Shown: positions 24,738 to 34,536, numbered from the stretch's first letter. The stretch is DNA of 64,000 nucleotides from an uncultured Rhodanobacteraceae bacterium (GCA_937928755.1 CALEZI010000049.1:1-64000); one strand, 5' to 3'. Made by a program: numbers and translations. Notes: generated by a model not told the origin, from the sequence alone.

Positions 24738-27605
24738 TCAGAATGCCGCCGTCGGCGTGCGCGCGGCGCCGGCGAGGCCATCGCGCGCCAGGTCGCTGTC
24801 GCTGGCAACACGCTCGGGCGATACCGGCGCCAGCAGTTCGCGGCGCGCCAGCCGTGCAAGCAGATTGTAGCCGTCGGCCGCCGCCGCGCGCTCCAGCGCT
24901 TCCAGGCGTCCGCGACGCAGGTCGTCCTCTCCCGCCAGCGCCTGCAGCCATTCGAACTGCAACTGTTGCGTGCGCGTGCCGCGGCTCTGCACCGGAACAC
25001 GCAATTCCTGCAGGCGCGTGCGCACCGCGGCGACATCGGACATGTACCATGCGGCCTCCAGGGCCGCCAGACTGGCACCCAGCGCGTAACCGGCCTCGCC
25101 CAGGCGCAACAACTCGCTTTCGATGGACTCTGCCGCCAACCGGGACTGGGTGGCCGATCGGCCGCTGGCGAGGTCCAGACGCAGCAGACGCAGTTCCACG
25201 TCGAGGATCGCCACGCGCAAGGCCGCGCGCTCGCGGATGGCGAGAGCCTCGCGCAGCAGCTCGCGCGCATCATCGAGATCTCCGGCCAGCTCGCGCAGTC
25301 GCGCCATTGCGGTGAGCCCGGCCGATTGCGGCAACCACGCCGACTCGGCGCGCAGGTGGGTTACCGCGTCGAGCGCCTGTCGCGCGGTGACCGGATCGCC
25401 CTGCAGCAGCGCGAGATCAGCGCGCGCCGCGGCGACCATGACACGGATGTCGGTGGTACCTGCCTGCTCCAGTGCCGCGGCCGCCGCATCGAAATGCAGC
25501 GCCGCCTGCGCCAGCTGACCGAGGTCGCGCTCGCATACACCCAGGTTGAAGGTGACGCGCCCGATCTCGCGCTGGTTGCCGAGTCCTTCCAGCCTGGCAA
25601 CGGCGTCACGGTAGGCCTCACGCGCATCCGTGCGGCGTCCGGCACGTTCGGCCATCAGCGCCAGATTGGCCAGAGCCGACGCCTCGCCGCGGTCGTCGCG
25701 CAGGCTGCGATAAGACTCCGCGGCCAAGCGGTAAGCCTGCTCCGCCTCGTGCGGGCGCCGCTCAATGGCGTGCAGATTGCCCAGGCGATAACGCGCGTGC
25801 GCCTCTCCCGCCACATCGCCGGCCGCGCGCGCAAGGTCGATCGCGCGCTGCAGATGCACACGCGCCAGCTCCAACTGACCCGATCCGGTTTGTGCCCGGC
25901 CGATCGCCAGATTCAGCCCGCCGTCCAGACGCATGTCGCCGCTGCGGCTGGCCTCGACGACCAGCGCTTCGGCGGTGGCTTTCGCCTCGTCGTGCGCACC
26001 AGTTCGCAGCGCCACCTCGACCAGGCCCAGGCGCGCGCGGCGCGCGTCGCCATGCAGGCTGCGGCTGCGCCAGATGGCTTCGGCGGACTCGAATTGACTG
26101 CGCGCGGCGGCGAGCTGGCCGTGCTCCAGCGCCAGTTGCGCGCGCAGTTCAAGCACCTCGGGATCCTCGGTCAGTCCTTGCAACGCTGCTTCCGCCGCGT
26201 CGAGGTCGCTACGGCCGAGCTGCCAGCGCGCCAGCTCCAGCCGCGCGCGGTGCAGGCTGAGTGAATCGCCGGCTTCGTCCGCTCGCCGTATCGCCCAGTC
26301 GAACGCGGCCGGCGCATCGCCGGGCTGCATCGCGCCCAGCCATCGAGCGCGGCGCCACGCCAGCGCCGGCGAGTTCTCACCGAGTGCTGCGCCGAGCGCC
26401 TCCAGCGAATCCGCGGCCGCCGGCCATGCCGCCATCGCAAGTTGCAGGTCGAGCACCTCCAGGCGAGCGTCGATCGCTGGTGGCAACAGCAGGACGAAGG
26501 CAGTCTGGGCCGCGAGGATGTCCGCGGGACGACCGCGCAAACGGGCACGCAGGACTTCGATCTGCAGCGACAGCGTACGATCCACGTCCCCGCGCAGGCT
26601 CGCAAGGCGCTCACTGGCGGCTCGCCAGTTGCCACTGCGCGCCAATGCCTCGGCGTACAGCAGCATGGGCCAGCCCGGGCCCGACGACGCCTCTGCCGCG
26701 CGCTCGTGGGCGACCAGGGCGTCGCCCTCGCGCTGTTCTGCAGCGGCAAGCGCCGCGTCCACCAGCGCCTGCCGACCCTCCAGAGTAACCGGCCAGCCGG
26801 GCGGATCGCGTGCCAGCCCGACGCGTCCGAGCGGCGCCTCCAGCGCGCGCAGCAGAGTCTGTGCCTGAGTCGCCGCATCGGCCTGCGGCAGCACTCCGCT
26901 GCTGCGCGACTGGCCTTGCTCATCCCGCAGGTGCCAGCGACCATCGGTGGTCATCGCAAGCGTCCAGGCGTCGGCCAGCGCAGGAGCACCGGGCTGGTAC
27001 AGCACCCAGTCGCTCCCGCTGCGCGCGAGCAGCCCAAGGTAACTGCCCAGCGCAGGCGGCGCCTGGTCGAGCCTGATCGCCATCGGGGCGGCTGCGGGAG
27101 GCGGAGATACCTGCTCGCGGGGTGGAAGCGAGCGCAGCGCCATCCACCCCAACGCGAACAACAGTATCGCGGCGGCAGCCAGCCAGGCTGTCCATGCCCT
27201 GGCCGGCGTCGCTGCGGGCGTCGGCGCCGGTAGCGTATCGGCCGGCTCCGGCGTGGGGGCAGTTGGCAAGTTCGCCGGGGCGGGTATGGCTTCCGCCACG
27301 GCCTCGATGGCGCCGATGAACGAATAACCGCGCCGATGGCGGGTTTCGATGAAGCGCGGCTGCTGAGGGTCGTCGCCCAGCGCCTGGCGCAGCTCGCTGA
27401 CGGTTTGCGGGATCACGTTCGGCGACAGCGCGTGGTGTCCCCACAACTCGTCCATCAGCTGGTCGCGCGCGACCAGTGCTGGCGCACGCTCGACCAGGTA
27501 ACGCAGCAGCCGGAAGGCCTGCGGGCGCAGACTGACGACACCGGACGGGCCGATGAGGAGTTCACGCTGGGTGTCGAGTTCGAACTCACCAAAGCGATAG
27601 CGCAT
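24738..27605 (-). CDS. CadC-like winged-helix membrane regulator with TPR region
   Basis: A 955-residue regulator. Residues 1-100 are an OmpR/PhoB-type winged helix (FRLLRYLVERAPALVARDQLMDELWG ... RFIETRHRRGYSFIG) with no receiver domain. A Pro/Ala linker and one transmembrane helix (137-158) follow, and the rest is a long periplasmic stretch of tetratricopeptide-like repeats. The plan is that of CadC-type one-component sensors: DNA binding in the cytosol, sensing outside. Its target may be the divergently placed secreted-protein gene at 27787, 181 bases away, but that is only inferred from position. Confidence 0.87.
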   Translation of the reverse strand: MRYRFGEFELDTQRELLIGPSGVVSLRPQAFRLLRYLVERAPALVARDQLMDELWGHHALSPNVIPQTVSELRQALGDDPQQPRFIETRHRRGYSFIGAIEAVAEAIPAPANLPTAPTPEPADTLPAPTPAATPARAWTAWLAAAAILLFALGWMALRSLPPREQVSPPPAAAPMAIRLDQAPPALGSYLGLLARSGSDWVLYQPGAPALADAWTLAMTTDGRWHLRDEQGQSRSSGVLPQADAATQAQTLLRALEAPLGRVGLARDPPGWPVTLEGRQALVDAALAAAEQREGDALVAHERAAEASSGPGWPMLLYAEALARSGNWRAASERLASLRGDVDRTLSLQIEVLRARLRGRPADILAAQTAFVLLLPPAIDARLEVLDLQLAMAAWPAAADSLEALGAALGENSPALAWRRARWLGAMQPGDAPAAFDWAIRRADEAGDSLSLHRARLELARWQLGRSDLDAAEAALQGLTEDPEVLELRAQLALEHGQLAAARSQFESAEAIWRSRSLHGDARRARLGLVEVALRTGAHDEAKATAEALVVEASRSGDMRLDGGLNLAIGRAQTGSGQLELARVHLQRAIDLARAAGDVAGEAHARYRLGNLHAIERRPHEAEQAYRLAAESYRSLRDDRGEASALANLALMAERAGRRTDAREAYRDAVARLEGLGNQREIGRVTFNLGVCERDLGQLAQAALHFDAAAAALEQAGTTDIRVMVAAARADLALLQGDPVTARQALDAVTHLRAESAWLPQSAGLTAMARLRELAGDLDDARELLREALAIRERAALRVAILDVELRLLRLDLASGRSATQSRLAAESIESELLRLGEAGYALGASLAALEAAWYMSDVAAVRTRLQELRVPVQSRGTRTQQLQFEWLQALAGEDDLRRGRLEALERAAAADGYNLLARLARRELLAPVSPERVASDSDLARDGLAGAARTPTAAF

Positions 27606-27786
27606 CGCCGCAGTCTAACCTGCCGACTGGACTCTGCTGCCGCTGGCAAAACGCGCAAACCGGCGCCTTGAGCGAATCTTGACGAGTTGCTGAACCTCCC
27701 CGCAAGTCTTGCCTGCGAAGCGCCGCGATCCTGCGATCCATCGGCGGCGGTGGTCGCGGCCGAGCCCTGACCCGATGGAGAATTTC

Positions 27787-28548
27787 ATGTACCGATGGTT
27801 CGCTACCCTGCTGCTTGTGGGCCTGCTGCATGCCGGCAGCGCAAAGGCCAACGACTTCCCGAGCGGCGCACAAGTGGAACGTGACGCACGCGCCGCGGTG
27901 ACCAACGGCCGTGTCACCCGGGTCGAGATCGACGGCGGCTGGAAGATGGAGCGCGAGAGCGGCTACACCTTTGCCAACCTGGCCAAGCAGGCGATCGTCG
28001 CCGAGAAGCAGAATCCGGACGGCTCGCGCCAGCAGTTCAATGCGCTGGTCATCTATCAGCGCGGCGCGGCCAGCGATCCATGGACCTTCGACCGGCTGTT
28101 CTCCTACGGGTGGAAGTCGCTGGATGGCGCCAGCCCCAGCGCGGCGATGGACGCCGGCCGCCTGCACGCGCTCACGTTGCAGGCGATGCGCGACAACCCG
28201 GGCGGCTGGATGCCGGTGGACCCGCGTAATGTCTATCGCATCGATGCATTCGTGGTGGTGCCGGGATCGATCCGCCAACTGAACGACAACGAACTGGCCT
28301 GGGAGATCGAGGGCGAGTTCATTGTCGACGACACCACCCAGGCTGCCGATCCCGGGGTGAAGAAGCTGCGCCAGCGGATCAAGCTCAACGGCATTCAGCA
28401 CGCGCAGACGCGCGAATGGATCCTGAGCAAGGCGGGGGAGGTCAGCAGTTCGAACCTTGGCCGCCAGGCGCTGACGCGCGCACAGAAAGATGCGCTGCCA
28501 ACACTGGCCAACGCGCCCTTCGACCAGCTCTATTTCGGCGACAAATGA
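27787..28548 (+). CDS. exported protein of unknown function
   Basis: A 253-residue protein with a clear signal peptide (MYRWFATLLLVGLLHAGSAKA, cleaved before ND). GGAG lies six bases before ATG 27787, which is preferred over ATG 27775. The mature part is soluble, with no cysteine pairs, metal motifs or membrane helices, and the second half (IDAFVVVPGSIRQLNDNELAWEIEGEFIVDDTT) looks like a mixed alpha/beta domain. I do not recognise the family. It is divergent from the CadC-like regulator. Confidence 0.7.
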   Translation: MYRWFATLLLVGLLHAGSAKANDFPSGAQVERDARAAVTNGRVTRVEIDGGWKMERESGYTFANLAKQAIVAEKQNPDGSRQQFNALVIYQRGAASDPWTFDRLFSYGWKSLDGASPSAAMDAGRLHALTLQAMRDNPGGWMPVDPRNVYRIDAFVVVPGSIRQLNDNELAWEIEGEFIVDDTTQAADPGVKKLRQRIKLNGIQHAQTREWILSKAGEVSSSNLGRQALTRAQKDALPTLANAPFDQLYFGDK

Positions 28549-28684
28549 TCCTGATCGCCGGCGCCGTCCTGGCGCGGCTGTTCGACGACAACATCGACGC
28601 CGGCGCGCATGCCGGCGCCGGCTTCACGCACGAGCCACGAGCGCATGCCTACGATACGGCGCCTTCCCCCAGCCGCATTCACGC

Positions 28685-28858
28685 ATGTCGATCAGGCAAA
28701 GTCGGGCGGGCTTTCGCGGCAACAAGTCCGCGTTGCCGAGCAAGCCATGCGCCGTGTGCGGGCTGGCGATGACCTGGCGACGCCGCTGGGCGAAGAACTG
28801 GGCCGAGGTCAAGTACTGCTCGGACGCTTGCCGACGCAAAAAGGGCGCACATGTCTGA
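28685..28858 (+). CDS. DUF2256 small zinc-ribbon protein
   Basis: A 57-residue protein with the DUF2256 pattern: KPCAVCGLAMTWRRRWAKNW followed by YCSDACRRKK, giving two CxxC-type cysteine pairs that should bind zinc. DUF2256 genes are commonly found just before cryptochrome/photolyase-related genes, and here the stop overlaps the photolyase start by eight bases. Its function is unknown; a role tied to the Fe-S photolyase is inferred from this neighbourhood. No strong ribosome site is visible. Confidence 0.88.
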   Translation: MSIRQSRAGFRGNKSALPSKPCAVCGLAMTWRRRWAKNWAEVKYCSDACRRKKGAHV

Positions 28859-30395
28859 GCTGCGCAACCTGGTGATCGTGCTGGGCGACCAGCTCGATCT
28901 GCAGGCGCTCGCGTTCTCCGGATTCGAAGCCGGGCGCGACGCTGTCTGGATGGCCGAAGTGGCCGAAGAATCGACCCACGTCTGGTCGAGCAAAGCACGC
29001 ACGGCGATGTTCCTGGCCGCAATGCGCCACTTCGCGCTGGCATTGCGGGCAGCCGGCCGGCCGTTGCACTACACGCCGCTGGATGCGCCCGACAACCGCG
29101 GCAGTCTGGCGGCGCAGTTGCACGCCGATATCGAACGCCTGCGACCCAGCCGTCTGACGCTGACGGCACCGGGAGACTGGCGCGTCCTGCAGGCGATCAA
29201 GTCGGTGGCGAAGGCCCACGCATTGCCCCTGGACATCTGCGAGGACCATCACTTCTTCGTCAGCGTGCGCGAGTTTGCGGCGCATGCCCGAGGCCGCAAA
29301 TCGCTGCGCATGGAGTATTTCTATCGCGAGCAACGCCGGCGCCACCAGGTGCTGATGGACGGCGATGAGCCGATCGGCGGCCAATGGAACTTCGACGCCG
29401 ACAATCGCGAAGCGTTCGGCGCGGCCGGTCCCGGAGTGGTGCCGCCGCGCACATCCTTCGCGCCCGATGCGATTACCGAACAGGTGATCGAACTGGTGAA
29501 CAGCCGCTTCGCAGCGCATCCGGGGCGCCTGGAAGACTTCGCCTGGCCGGTCAATCGTGCCCAGGCGCAACAATCGCTGCACGCATTCATCGAGCAGCGC
29601 CTGCCGCTGTTCGGTCGCTACCAGGACGCCATCTGGCCAGACCAACCCTGGCTCTACCATTCGCATCTTGCGGCAGCGCTCAACCTGAAGCTGCTCAACC
29701 CACGCGAGGTGGTCGCTGCGGCCGAAGCCGCGTTCCACGCCGGGCGCGCACCGCTGGCCAGCGTCGAAGGGTTCATCCGCCAGATCCTCGGCTGGCGCGA
29801 ATACGTGCGCGGCATCTATTGGACGCAGATGCCGGCCTACCTGGAACGCAATGCCCTGGGTGCCCGGCACGACCTGCCGGCGTGGTACTGGACCGGTGAC
29901 ACCGACATGGCCTGCCTGCGCGATGCGCTGGCGCAAACCCTGGCGCACGGCTACGCCAATCACATCCAGCGACTGATGGTCACCGGCCTGTATGCGCTGC
30001 TGCTCGGCGTCGAACCGAAGCAGGTCCACGCCTGGTATCTGGCGGTGTACGTGGATGCGGTGGAGTGGGTCGAACTGCCCAACACGCTGGGCATGAGCCA
30101 GTACGCCGACGGCGGTCTGATGGCCAGCAAGCCGTACATCGCCAGCGGCAAATACATCCAGCGTATGAGTCCGCACTGCAAGGACTGCCGTTACGACCCG
30201 GCGCAGCGTGCCGGCGACAGGGCTTGTCCGTTCACCACGCTGTACTGGGACTTCCTGATGCGCCATGAATCGATGCTGGCGCGCAATCCGCGCATGGCAC
30301 TGCAGGTGAAAAATGTGGCACGCCTGAGCGATCTGGAAAAGCGTGCGGTGAGCGAGCGCGCGGACGCGATCCGCCGCGGCGACGTGGGCGGCTGA
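28851..30395 (+). CDS. phrB: Fe-S cryptochrome/photolyase (FeS-BCP, PhrB-like)
   Basis: A 514-residue protein of the bacterial iron-sulfur cryptochrome/photolyase class, which repairs (6-4) photoproducts or senses blue light. The N-terminal antenna domain begins NLVIVLGDQLD; the C-terminal FAD domain has GFIRQILGWREYVRGIYW and PNTLGMSQYADGGLMASKPY. Cysteines HCKDCRYD and RACPF, with the upstream DMACLRD, supply the 4Fe-4S ligands, and the His/Tyr pattern matches PhrB rather than classical CPD photolyases. It forms a two-gene unit with the DUF2256 gene and converges on the ABC exporter gene. Confidence 0.92.
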   Translation: MSELRNLVIVLGDQLDLQALAFSGFEAGRDAVWMAEVAEESTHVWSSKARTAMFLAAMRHFALALRAAGRPLHYTPLDAPDNRGSLAAQLHADIERLRPSRLTLTAPGDWRVLQAIKSVAKAHALPLDICEDHHFFVSVREFAAHARGRKSLRMEYFYREQRRRHQVLMDGDEPIGGQWNFDADNREAFGAAGPGVVPPRTSFAPDAITEQVIELVNSRFAAHPGRLEDFAWPVNRAQAQQSLHAFIEQRLPLFGRYQDAIWPDQPWLYHSHLAAALNLKLLNPREVVAAAEAAFHAGRAPLASVEGFIRQILGWREYVRGIYWTQMPAYLERNALGARHDLPAWYWTGDTDMACLRDALAQTLAHGYANHIQRLMVTGLYALLLGVEPKQVHAWYLAVYVDAVEWVELPNTLGMSQYADGGLMASKPYIASGKYIQRMSPHCKDCRYDPAQRAGDRACPFTTLYWDFLMRHESMLARNPRMALQVKNVARLSDLEKRAVSERADAIRRGDVGG

Positions 30396-30473
30396 GATCG
30401 CCCGCAAGGCGGGCCGCAAGCAGCCAGGACGTCGCTTGCCGCATCGCCGTCTGCTGCTGAGCTCTCGGCAGCA

Positions 30474-32237
30474 TCACTCCCCGGTCTGCAAGCGCCACAG
30501 CCGCGCGTACTGGCCATCCAGCGCCAGCAGTCCCTCGTGCGTGCCCGACTCGACGATGCGCCCCTGTTCCAGCACATGGATGGCATCGGCGTGGCGCACG
30601 GTCGACAACCGGTGCGCGACCACCAGCACGCTGCGGCCGCGGGCTGCGCTGCGCAGCGAGTGCGAGATCGCCGCTTCGGTCTCGTTGTCGATGGCACTGG
30701 TGGCCTCATCGAGCACCAGGATCAACGGGTCGCGGTAGAGCGCGCGCGCCAGGGCGATGCGCTGGCGCTGTCCACCGGACAACTCGGCACCGCCCTCGCC
30801 CACCGCTTGCGCATAACCGTTGGGGAGTGCGGCGATGAACTCGTGCGCTTCGGCGGCGCGTGCGGCGGCCTCGATGCGCGCCGGGACCGCCGCACAGTCG
30901 CCGTAAGCGATGTTGTCGGCGACGCTGCCGTCGGTCAGGAACGGCTCCTGGCCGACATAGGCGATGCGCGAGCGCAACAAGGTCGGATCGATGCCCGAGA
31001 TATCGGCGCCATCGAGTAACACCGATCCGGATTGCGGCGTCAGGAAGCGCAGCAGCAGCTTCAGCAGTGTGCTTTTGCCGCTGCCGGTGCTGCCGACCAA
31101 CGCGACCGTGGCGCCCGCCGGCAGTTCGAAGCTGACGCCGTCCAGCGCCGGGCGCTCGGCGTAAGCGAAGCGCACCCGATCGAATCGCAATGCGCCACGC
31201 AAGGGCTGCGGCAGCGCGCCGGTCGCGCGCGGCGGCGCCGGCGTATCGATCAGATCGAGCACGCGCTGCACCGAAGCCATCGCGCGGTTGTAGAGATCGG
31301 TCATGTCGGCCAGTCGCGTCATCGGCCACAGCAGGCGCTGAGTCAGGTAGACCAGCGCCGAATAGCTGCCGACGCCGAGCTGCCCCTGCAGCGTGAGCCA
31401 GCCGCCGTAGAGCAGCGTGGCGACGAAGCCGATCAGGATGGCGATGCGGATCACCGGCGTGATCGCGGCAGCGAAGCGGATCGCCTCGGCGTTCTTCGCA
31501 CGATAGCCGTCCGAGGCCAGGCGCAAGTGTTCGGCCTCGAAGCGCTCGGCGGTGTAGGCCTGGATTGTCGCCATGCCGCGCAAATTGTTGTCGAGGCGCG
31601 TCGACAGCGTCGCCGCCGCCTCGCGCGCCGCGGCGTAACGTGGCGCCAGCCGGGTCTGGAACCAGAACGCGCCGATCACGATCAGCGGCACCGGCAGGAT
31701 CGCCAGCAGTGCCAGTGTAGGCGTCATCACGAAGAACACCGCGCCGACCAGGATCGAGGATATGAACACCTGGATCAGATCGTTGGCCCCGGTGTTGAGG
31801 AAACGCTCGATCTGGTTGACGTCCTCGTTCATCAGCGCCATCAGCCGACCGCTGCGCGCACGCGTCACCGTGTCCGGCGGCAGTTGCTGCAGATGCTCGT
31901 AGGCCGCCTGGCGCAGGCCGTGCTGCAGGTCCTGCGCCAGCCCGCGCCAGTTCAATGCGTAGAGGTACTCGAACAGCGATTCCAGCAACCAGATCACGAC
32001 CGTCAGCGCGGTCAGCAACCACAACTGCGTCATCGGCTCGACGAAACCGAGCTTGGCCAGAAACGACTCGCGCTGGTTGACCACGACATCGACGGCGACG
32101 CCGATCAGCAGTTCCGGCAGCACGTCGAAAAATTTGTTGAGCACCGAATAAATCGACGCGCGGACGCCGCGTGCCCGAAATGGCGCGGCATAAGCGTAGA
32201 GGCGGCGCAATGGATGCACGCTGGCGGGTTCGGTCAC
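30474..32237 (-). CDS. ABC exporter, fused permease and ATPase
   Basis: A 587-residue half-transporter of the MsbA/multidrug type. Six transmembrane helices fill residues 20-310 (with FEYLYALNWRGLAQDLQHGLR at a coupling region), followed by the nucleotide-binding domain: Walker A GSTGSGKST, Q-loop YVGQEPFL, signature LSGGQRQR, Walker B LILVLDEATS and the H-loop AHRLS. It should work as a homodimer in the inner membrane exporting lipids or drugs; the substrate is not predictable. It stands alone downstream of a palindromic repeat. Confidence 0.94.
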   Translation of the reverse strand: MTEPASVHPLRRLYAYAAPFRARGVRASIYSVLNKFFDVLPELLIGVAVDVVVNQRESFLAKLGFVEPMTQLWLLTALTVVIWLLESLFEYLYALNWRGLAQDLQHGLRQAAYEHLQQLPPDTVTRARSGRLMALMNEDVNQIERFLNTGANDLIQVFISSILVGAVFFVMTPTLALLAILPVPLIVIGAFWFQTRLAPRYAAAREAAATLSTRLDNNLRGMATIQAYTAERFEAEHLRLASDGYRAKNAEAIRFAAAITPVIRIAILIGFVATLLYGGWLTLQGQLGVGSYSALVYLTQRLLWPMTRLADMTDLYNRAMASVQRVLDLIDTPAPPRATGALPQPLRGALRFDRVRFAYAERPALDGVSFELPAGATVALVGSTGSGKSTLLKLLLRFLTPQSGSVLLDGADISGIDPTLLRSRIAYVGQEPFLTDGSVADNIAYGDCAAVPARIEAAARAAEAHEFIAALPNGYAQAVGEGGAELSGGQRQRIALARALYRDPLILVLDEATSAIDNETEAAISHSLRSAARGRSVLVVAHRLSTVRHADAIHVLEQGRIVESGTHEGLLALDGQYARLWRLQTGE

Positions 32238-32383
32238 GGTGGCGATCGCGGTGCTGAAGGACCAGGATGATCAGGCACCTGCACCTGCAAGGGCGGGAAA
32301 ATTCAGGGCGATTCGCGACCGTTCACCTGCGCGTCACCCTCAGCAAACACAGCGCAATACATTGATCGATTACGCCGCACAGC

Positions 32384-32509
32384 TTTCGTGGGTTCGGACT
32401 TGTCCGAACGCGGTTGCGGTTGCGGTTCACCGTGGTGCGCTCCGGGCTTGCCGCACACCGGCGCCAAGAGCCAAAGCAGAATCGTTCGGACAAGTCCGAA
32501 CCCACGAAA
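32384..32509. repeat. paired palindromic repeat, TTCGGAC variant
   Basis: Perfect 27-bp arms at 32384-32410 and 32483-32509, each containing the small palindrome TTCGGACTTGTCCGAA, separated by 72 bases. Compared with the TCCAGAC units elsewhere, two stem positions differ and both are matched by compensating changes in the other half. It occupies the 320-base space between the ABC exporter and Uma2 genes, which holds no gene. Confidence 0.85.
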
Positions 32510-32557
32510 AGCGAGCCCCAGGGCGACCGGAACCTTTCAGCAATATCGTGCTCCCGC

Positions 32558-33160
32558 TCAGTCCAGTGTCGGCAACTGCCACCCTTCCGGCTTCTCGATC
32601 AGATCGAAATCGATCACCACTCCGTCGAGCGACGACAGCGGCTGCACGCCCACGCCGAGCACGACTTCCGGTCGTCCGAATCGTCCCTCCTCGCGTCGGT
32701 AAAGATGCAGCAGGCGCGTGTCCGGATCGAACAACCAGTACTCGCGCACGCCGGCCGCCTCATACAGGCGACGCTTGGCGATGTGGTCGCGGCTGCTGGT
32801 GCTGGGACTGGTCACTTCCAGCACGAAATCCGGCGCACCGAGCAGGCTGCGCTCGCGCTCCTTGCTGCGGTCGCAAACCACGAACACATCCGGCTGCAGC
32901 ACATTGCGTTCCTCGCCCTCGGCCTCGCCCGGTTGCGACAGACGCACGTCAAACGGGGCCACATACGGACGGCACGGTTTGCCCTGCAACTGGTTGTAGA
33001 GCTGTGCGGCGACCGAGAGTACCGCCGCCTGATGCAACCTTCCCGGCCCGGCCATGGCTACCGTCGTGCCATCGATCAGTTCCAGGCGCGGGCCAGTGTC
33101 CGGCAGCGCCAGGTAATCGGTGTAGGTCAGCGCAGATTCGACAGGGTTGACGCGGGCCAT
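32558..33160 (-). CDS. Uma2 family protein (DUF820, PD-(D/E)XK nuclease fold)
   Basis: A 200-residue protein of the Uma2/DUF820 group. It has the restriction-endonuclease-like core: LELIDGTTVAM, VLQPDVFVVCD (the PD motif) and DFVLEVTSPSTSSRDHIAKRRLYEAAGVREYW (the ExK region). The nuclease activity of this family is predicted, not proven in general. The start at 33160 (MARVNPVE) matches the family; longer frames have no support. It is not next to any toxin or phage gene. Confidence 0.9.
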   Translation of the reverse strand: MARVNPVESALTYTDYLALPDTGPRLELIDGTTVAMAGPGRLHQAAVLSVAAQLYNQLQGKPCRPYVAPFDVRLSQPGEAEGEERNVLQPDVFVVCDRSKERERSLLGAPDFVLEVTSPSTSSRDHIAKRRLYEAAGVREYWLFDPDTRLLHLYRREEGRFGRPEVVLGVGVQPLSSLDGVVIDFDLIEKPEGWQLPTLD

Positions 33161-33314
33161 GGGACTGATTCCGACGAAGGAATATCGCCAGTGTACCGCC
33201 GGCGGATGCGCTCGACATCCAGACCGCGTAACCCTTGCGCCTGCATGATCGTCCAAACAGGACCGCTGTCGGCCATCATTCGACCGGCTGGTCGCGATCA
33301 GGGAGGCGAAATGC

Positions 33315-33899
33315 GTGGCTGACGACAATGCTGCACCCGCGCCGCGCCGACGCAGCGCCGACATCATGATCGGCGCCGCCGCGGTGCTGATATCGGCAAT
33401 CTCGCTGGGTCTGGCGATCAGCGCCAACCGCACCCAGGAACGCCTGCTGGCGGCCAGCACCTGGCCGTTCCTGCAGTACGGCACCGGCAACCGCACCGAG
33501 GACGGGCAATCGGCGATCACCTTGTCGCTTTACAACGGCGGCATTGGCCCGGCACGCGTCCATAGCATTCAGGTACTGCTCGACGGCAAGCCCCAATACG
33601 ACGCCGGGAAGCTGCTGGTGGCGTGCTGCAATCCCGAGAACAAGGCGATGAGTACCGTCACCTCTGCGGGCTCCGGCGTGCTGGCCGCCGATAGCAAAGA
33701 AAGTTTCCTGCTGATGACCGAGAAGGACAACGACGCCGAGGTCTGGGCTCAATTCAATCGCAGGCGCTTCGATCTCAAGGTGTTGGTGTGCTACTGCTCG
33801 GTGCTGAAGGACTGCTGGACCTTCGACTCGACGCAGACCGAGCCGACGCCGATTGCGGCATGCCCGGTGGTTGCCGATGGCGACCTCTGGCATGGATGA
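33315..33899 (+). CDS. small membrane protein of unknown function
   Basis: A 194-residue protein with a charged N-terminus, one transmembrane helix (residues 17-38, IMIGAAAVLISAISLGLAIS) and a soluble domain with five cysteines (VACCNPE, VCYCSVLKDCW). The helix and following WPFLQYGTGN pattern resemble bacterial membrane-anchored proteins of no assigned role. The start is GTG at 33315, with GGGAGG eight bases before it. Its stop overlaps the methyltransferase start by eight bases, so the two are co-translated. Confidence 0.75.
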   Translation: MADDNAAPAPRRRSADIMIGAAAVLISAISLGLAISANRTQERLLAASTWPFLQYGTGNRTEDGQSAITLSLYNGGIGPARVHSIQVLLDGKPQYDAGKLLVACCNPENKAMSTVTSAGSGVLAADSKESFLLMTEKDNDAEVWAQFNRRRFDLKVLVCYCSVLKDCWTFDSTQTEPTPIAACPVVADGDLWHG

Positions 33900-34536
33900 A
33901 TTCAATCGGAAGAACCGGGACAGTTACGACGCCATCGCCAGCCGCTGGAACGCTGCCCGGTCAGGCTTTGTCGCCCGCGAACAGACCTACCTGGACGCCT
34001 TCCTCGACGGCCTGCCCGATCCCGCGCAATTGCTCGACCTTGGGTGCGGCAGTGGCCGACCTTTGGCCGAGTACCTGCTGGCGGCGGGCCACCGGGTGAC
34101 CGGCGTCGATCAGTCGACAGCGATGCTGGCGCTGGCCCGCGAGCGCTTTCCGCAAGCCCGCTGGATCGAGTCGACCATCGAGGACTACGCCAGCGATGAA
34201 CACTTCGACGGCATCCTTTGCTGGGACGTTTTGTTCCATATCGACCGTGCCCGGCATCGACGCTTGCTGGCGGGTTTCGCCGCGATGCTGAAACCCGCGG
34301 GCCGGCTGATGCTGACCTCCGGGGGTTCAGCGCATCCGGCATTCACCGATACGATGTTCGATCGCGAGTTCTGTTACGACTCGCATCCGCCGGAGACCTT
34401 GCTTGGACTACTCGACGCTGCAGGCTTCGACCTGGTCGTAAACGAGTTCATGAATTTGCCGACTGGCGGTCGCGACAAGGGGCGCGTGGCGATCGTGGCG
34501 AAGAAGCGGCCGGAACTTTTCGCGATACCCACGTAG
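33892..34536 (+). CDS. class I SAM-dependent methyltransferase
   Basis: A 214-residue cytosolic methyltransferase. Motif I is LLDLGCGSGRP (about residues 46-56), motif II GVDQSTAML, motif III/IV FDGILCWDVLFHIDR, and the later sheet GRLMLTSGG. It should transfer a methyl group from S-adenosylmethionine to a small molecule; the acceptor is unknown. ATG at 33892 (MDEFNRKN) overlaps the end of the membrane-protein gene by eight bases, so the pair form an operon. A REP-like hairpin follows. Confidence 0.9.
   Translation: MDEFNRKNRDSYDAIASRWNAARSGFVAREQTYLDAFLDGLPDPAQLLDLGCGSGRPLAEYLLAAGHRVTGVDQSTAMLALARERFPQARWIESTIEDYASDEHFDGILCWDVLFHIDRARHRRLLAGFAAMLKPAGRLMLTSGGSAHPAFTDTMFDREFCYDSHPPETLLGLLDAAGFDLVVNEFMNLPTGGRDKGRVAIVAKKRPELFAIPT

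Noticed and set aside
28549..28684. Possible small gene between the exported protein and the DUF2256 gene
   Set aside because: The only ATG frame has no ribosome site or recognisable sequence and runs out of frame through the next gene.
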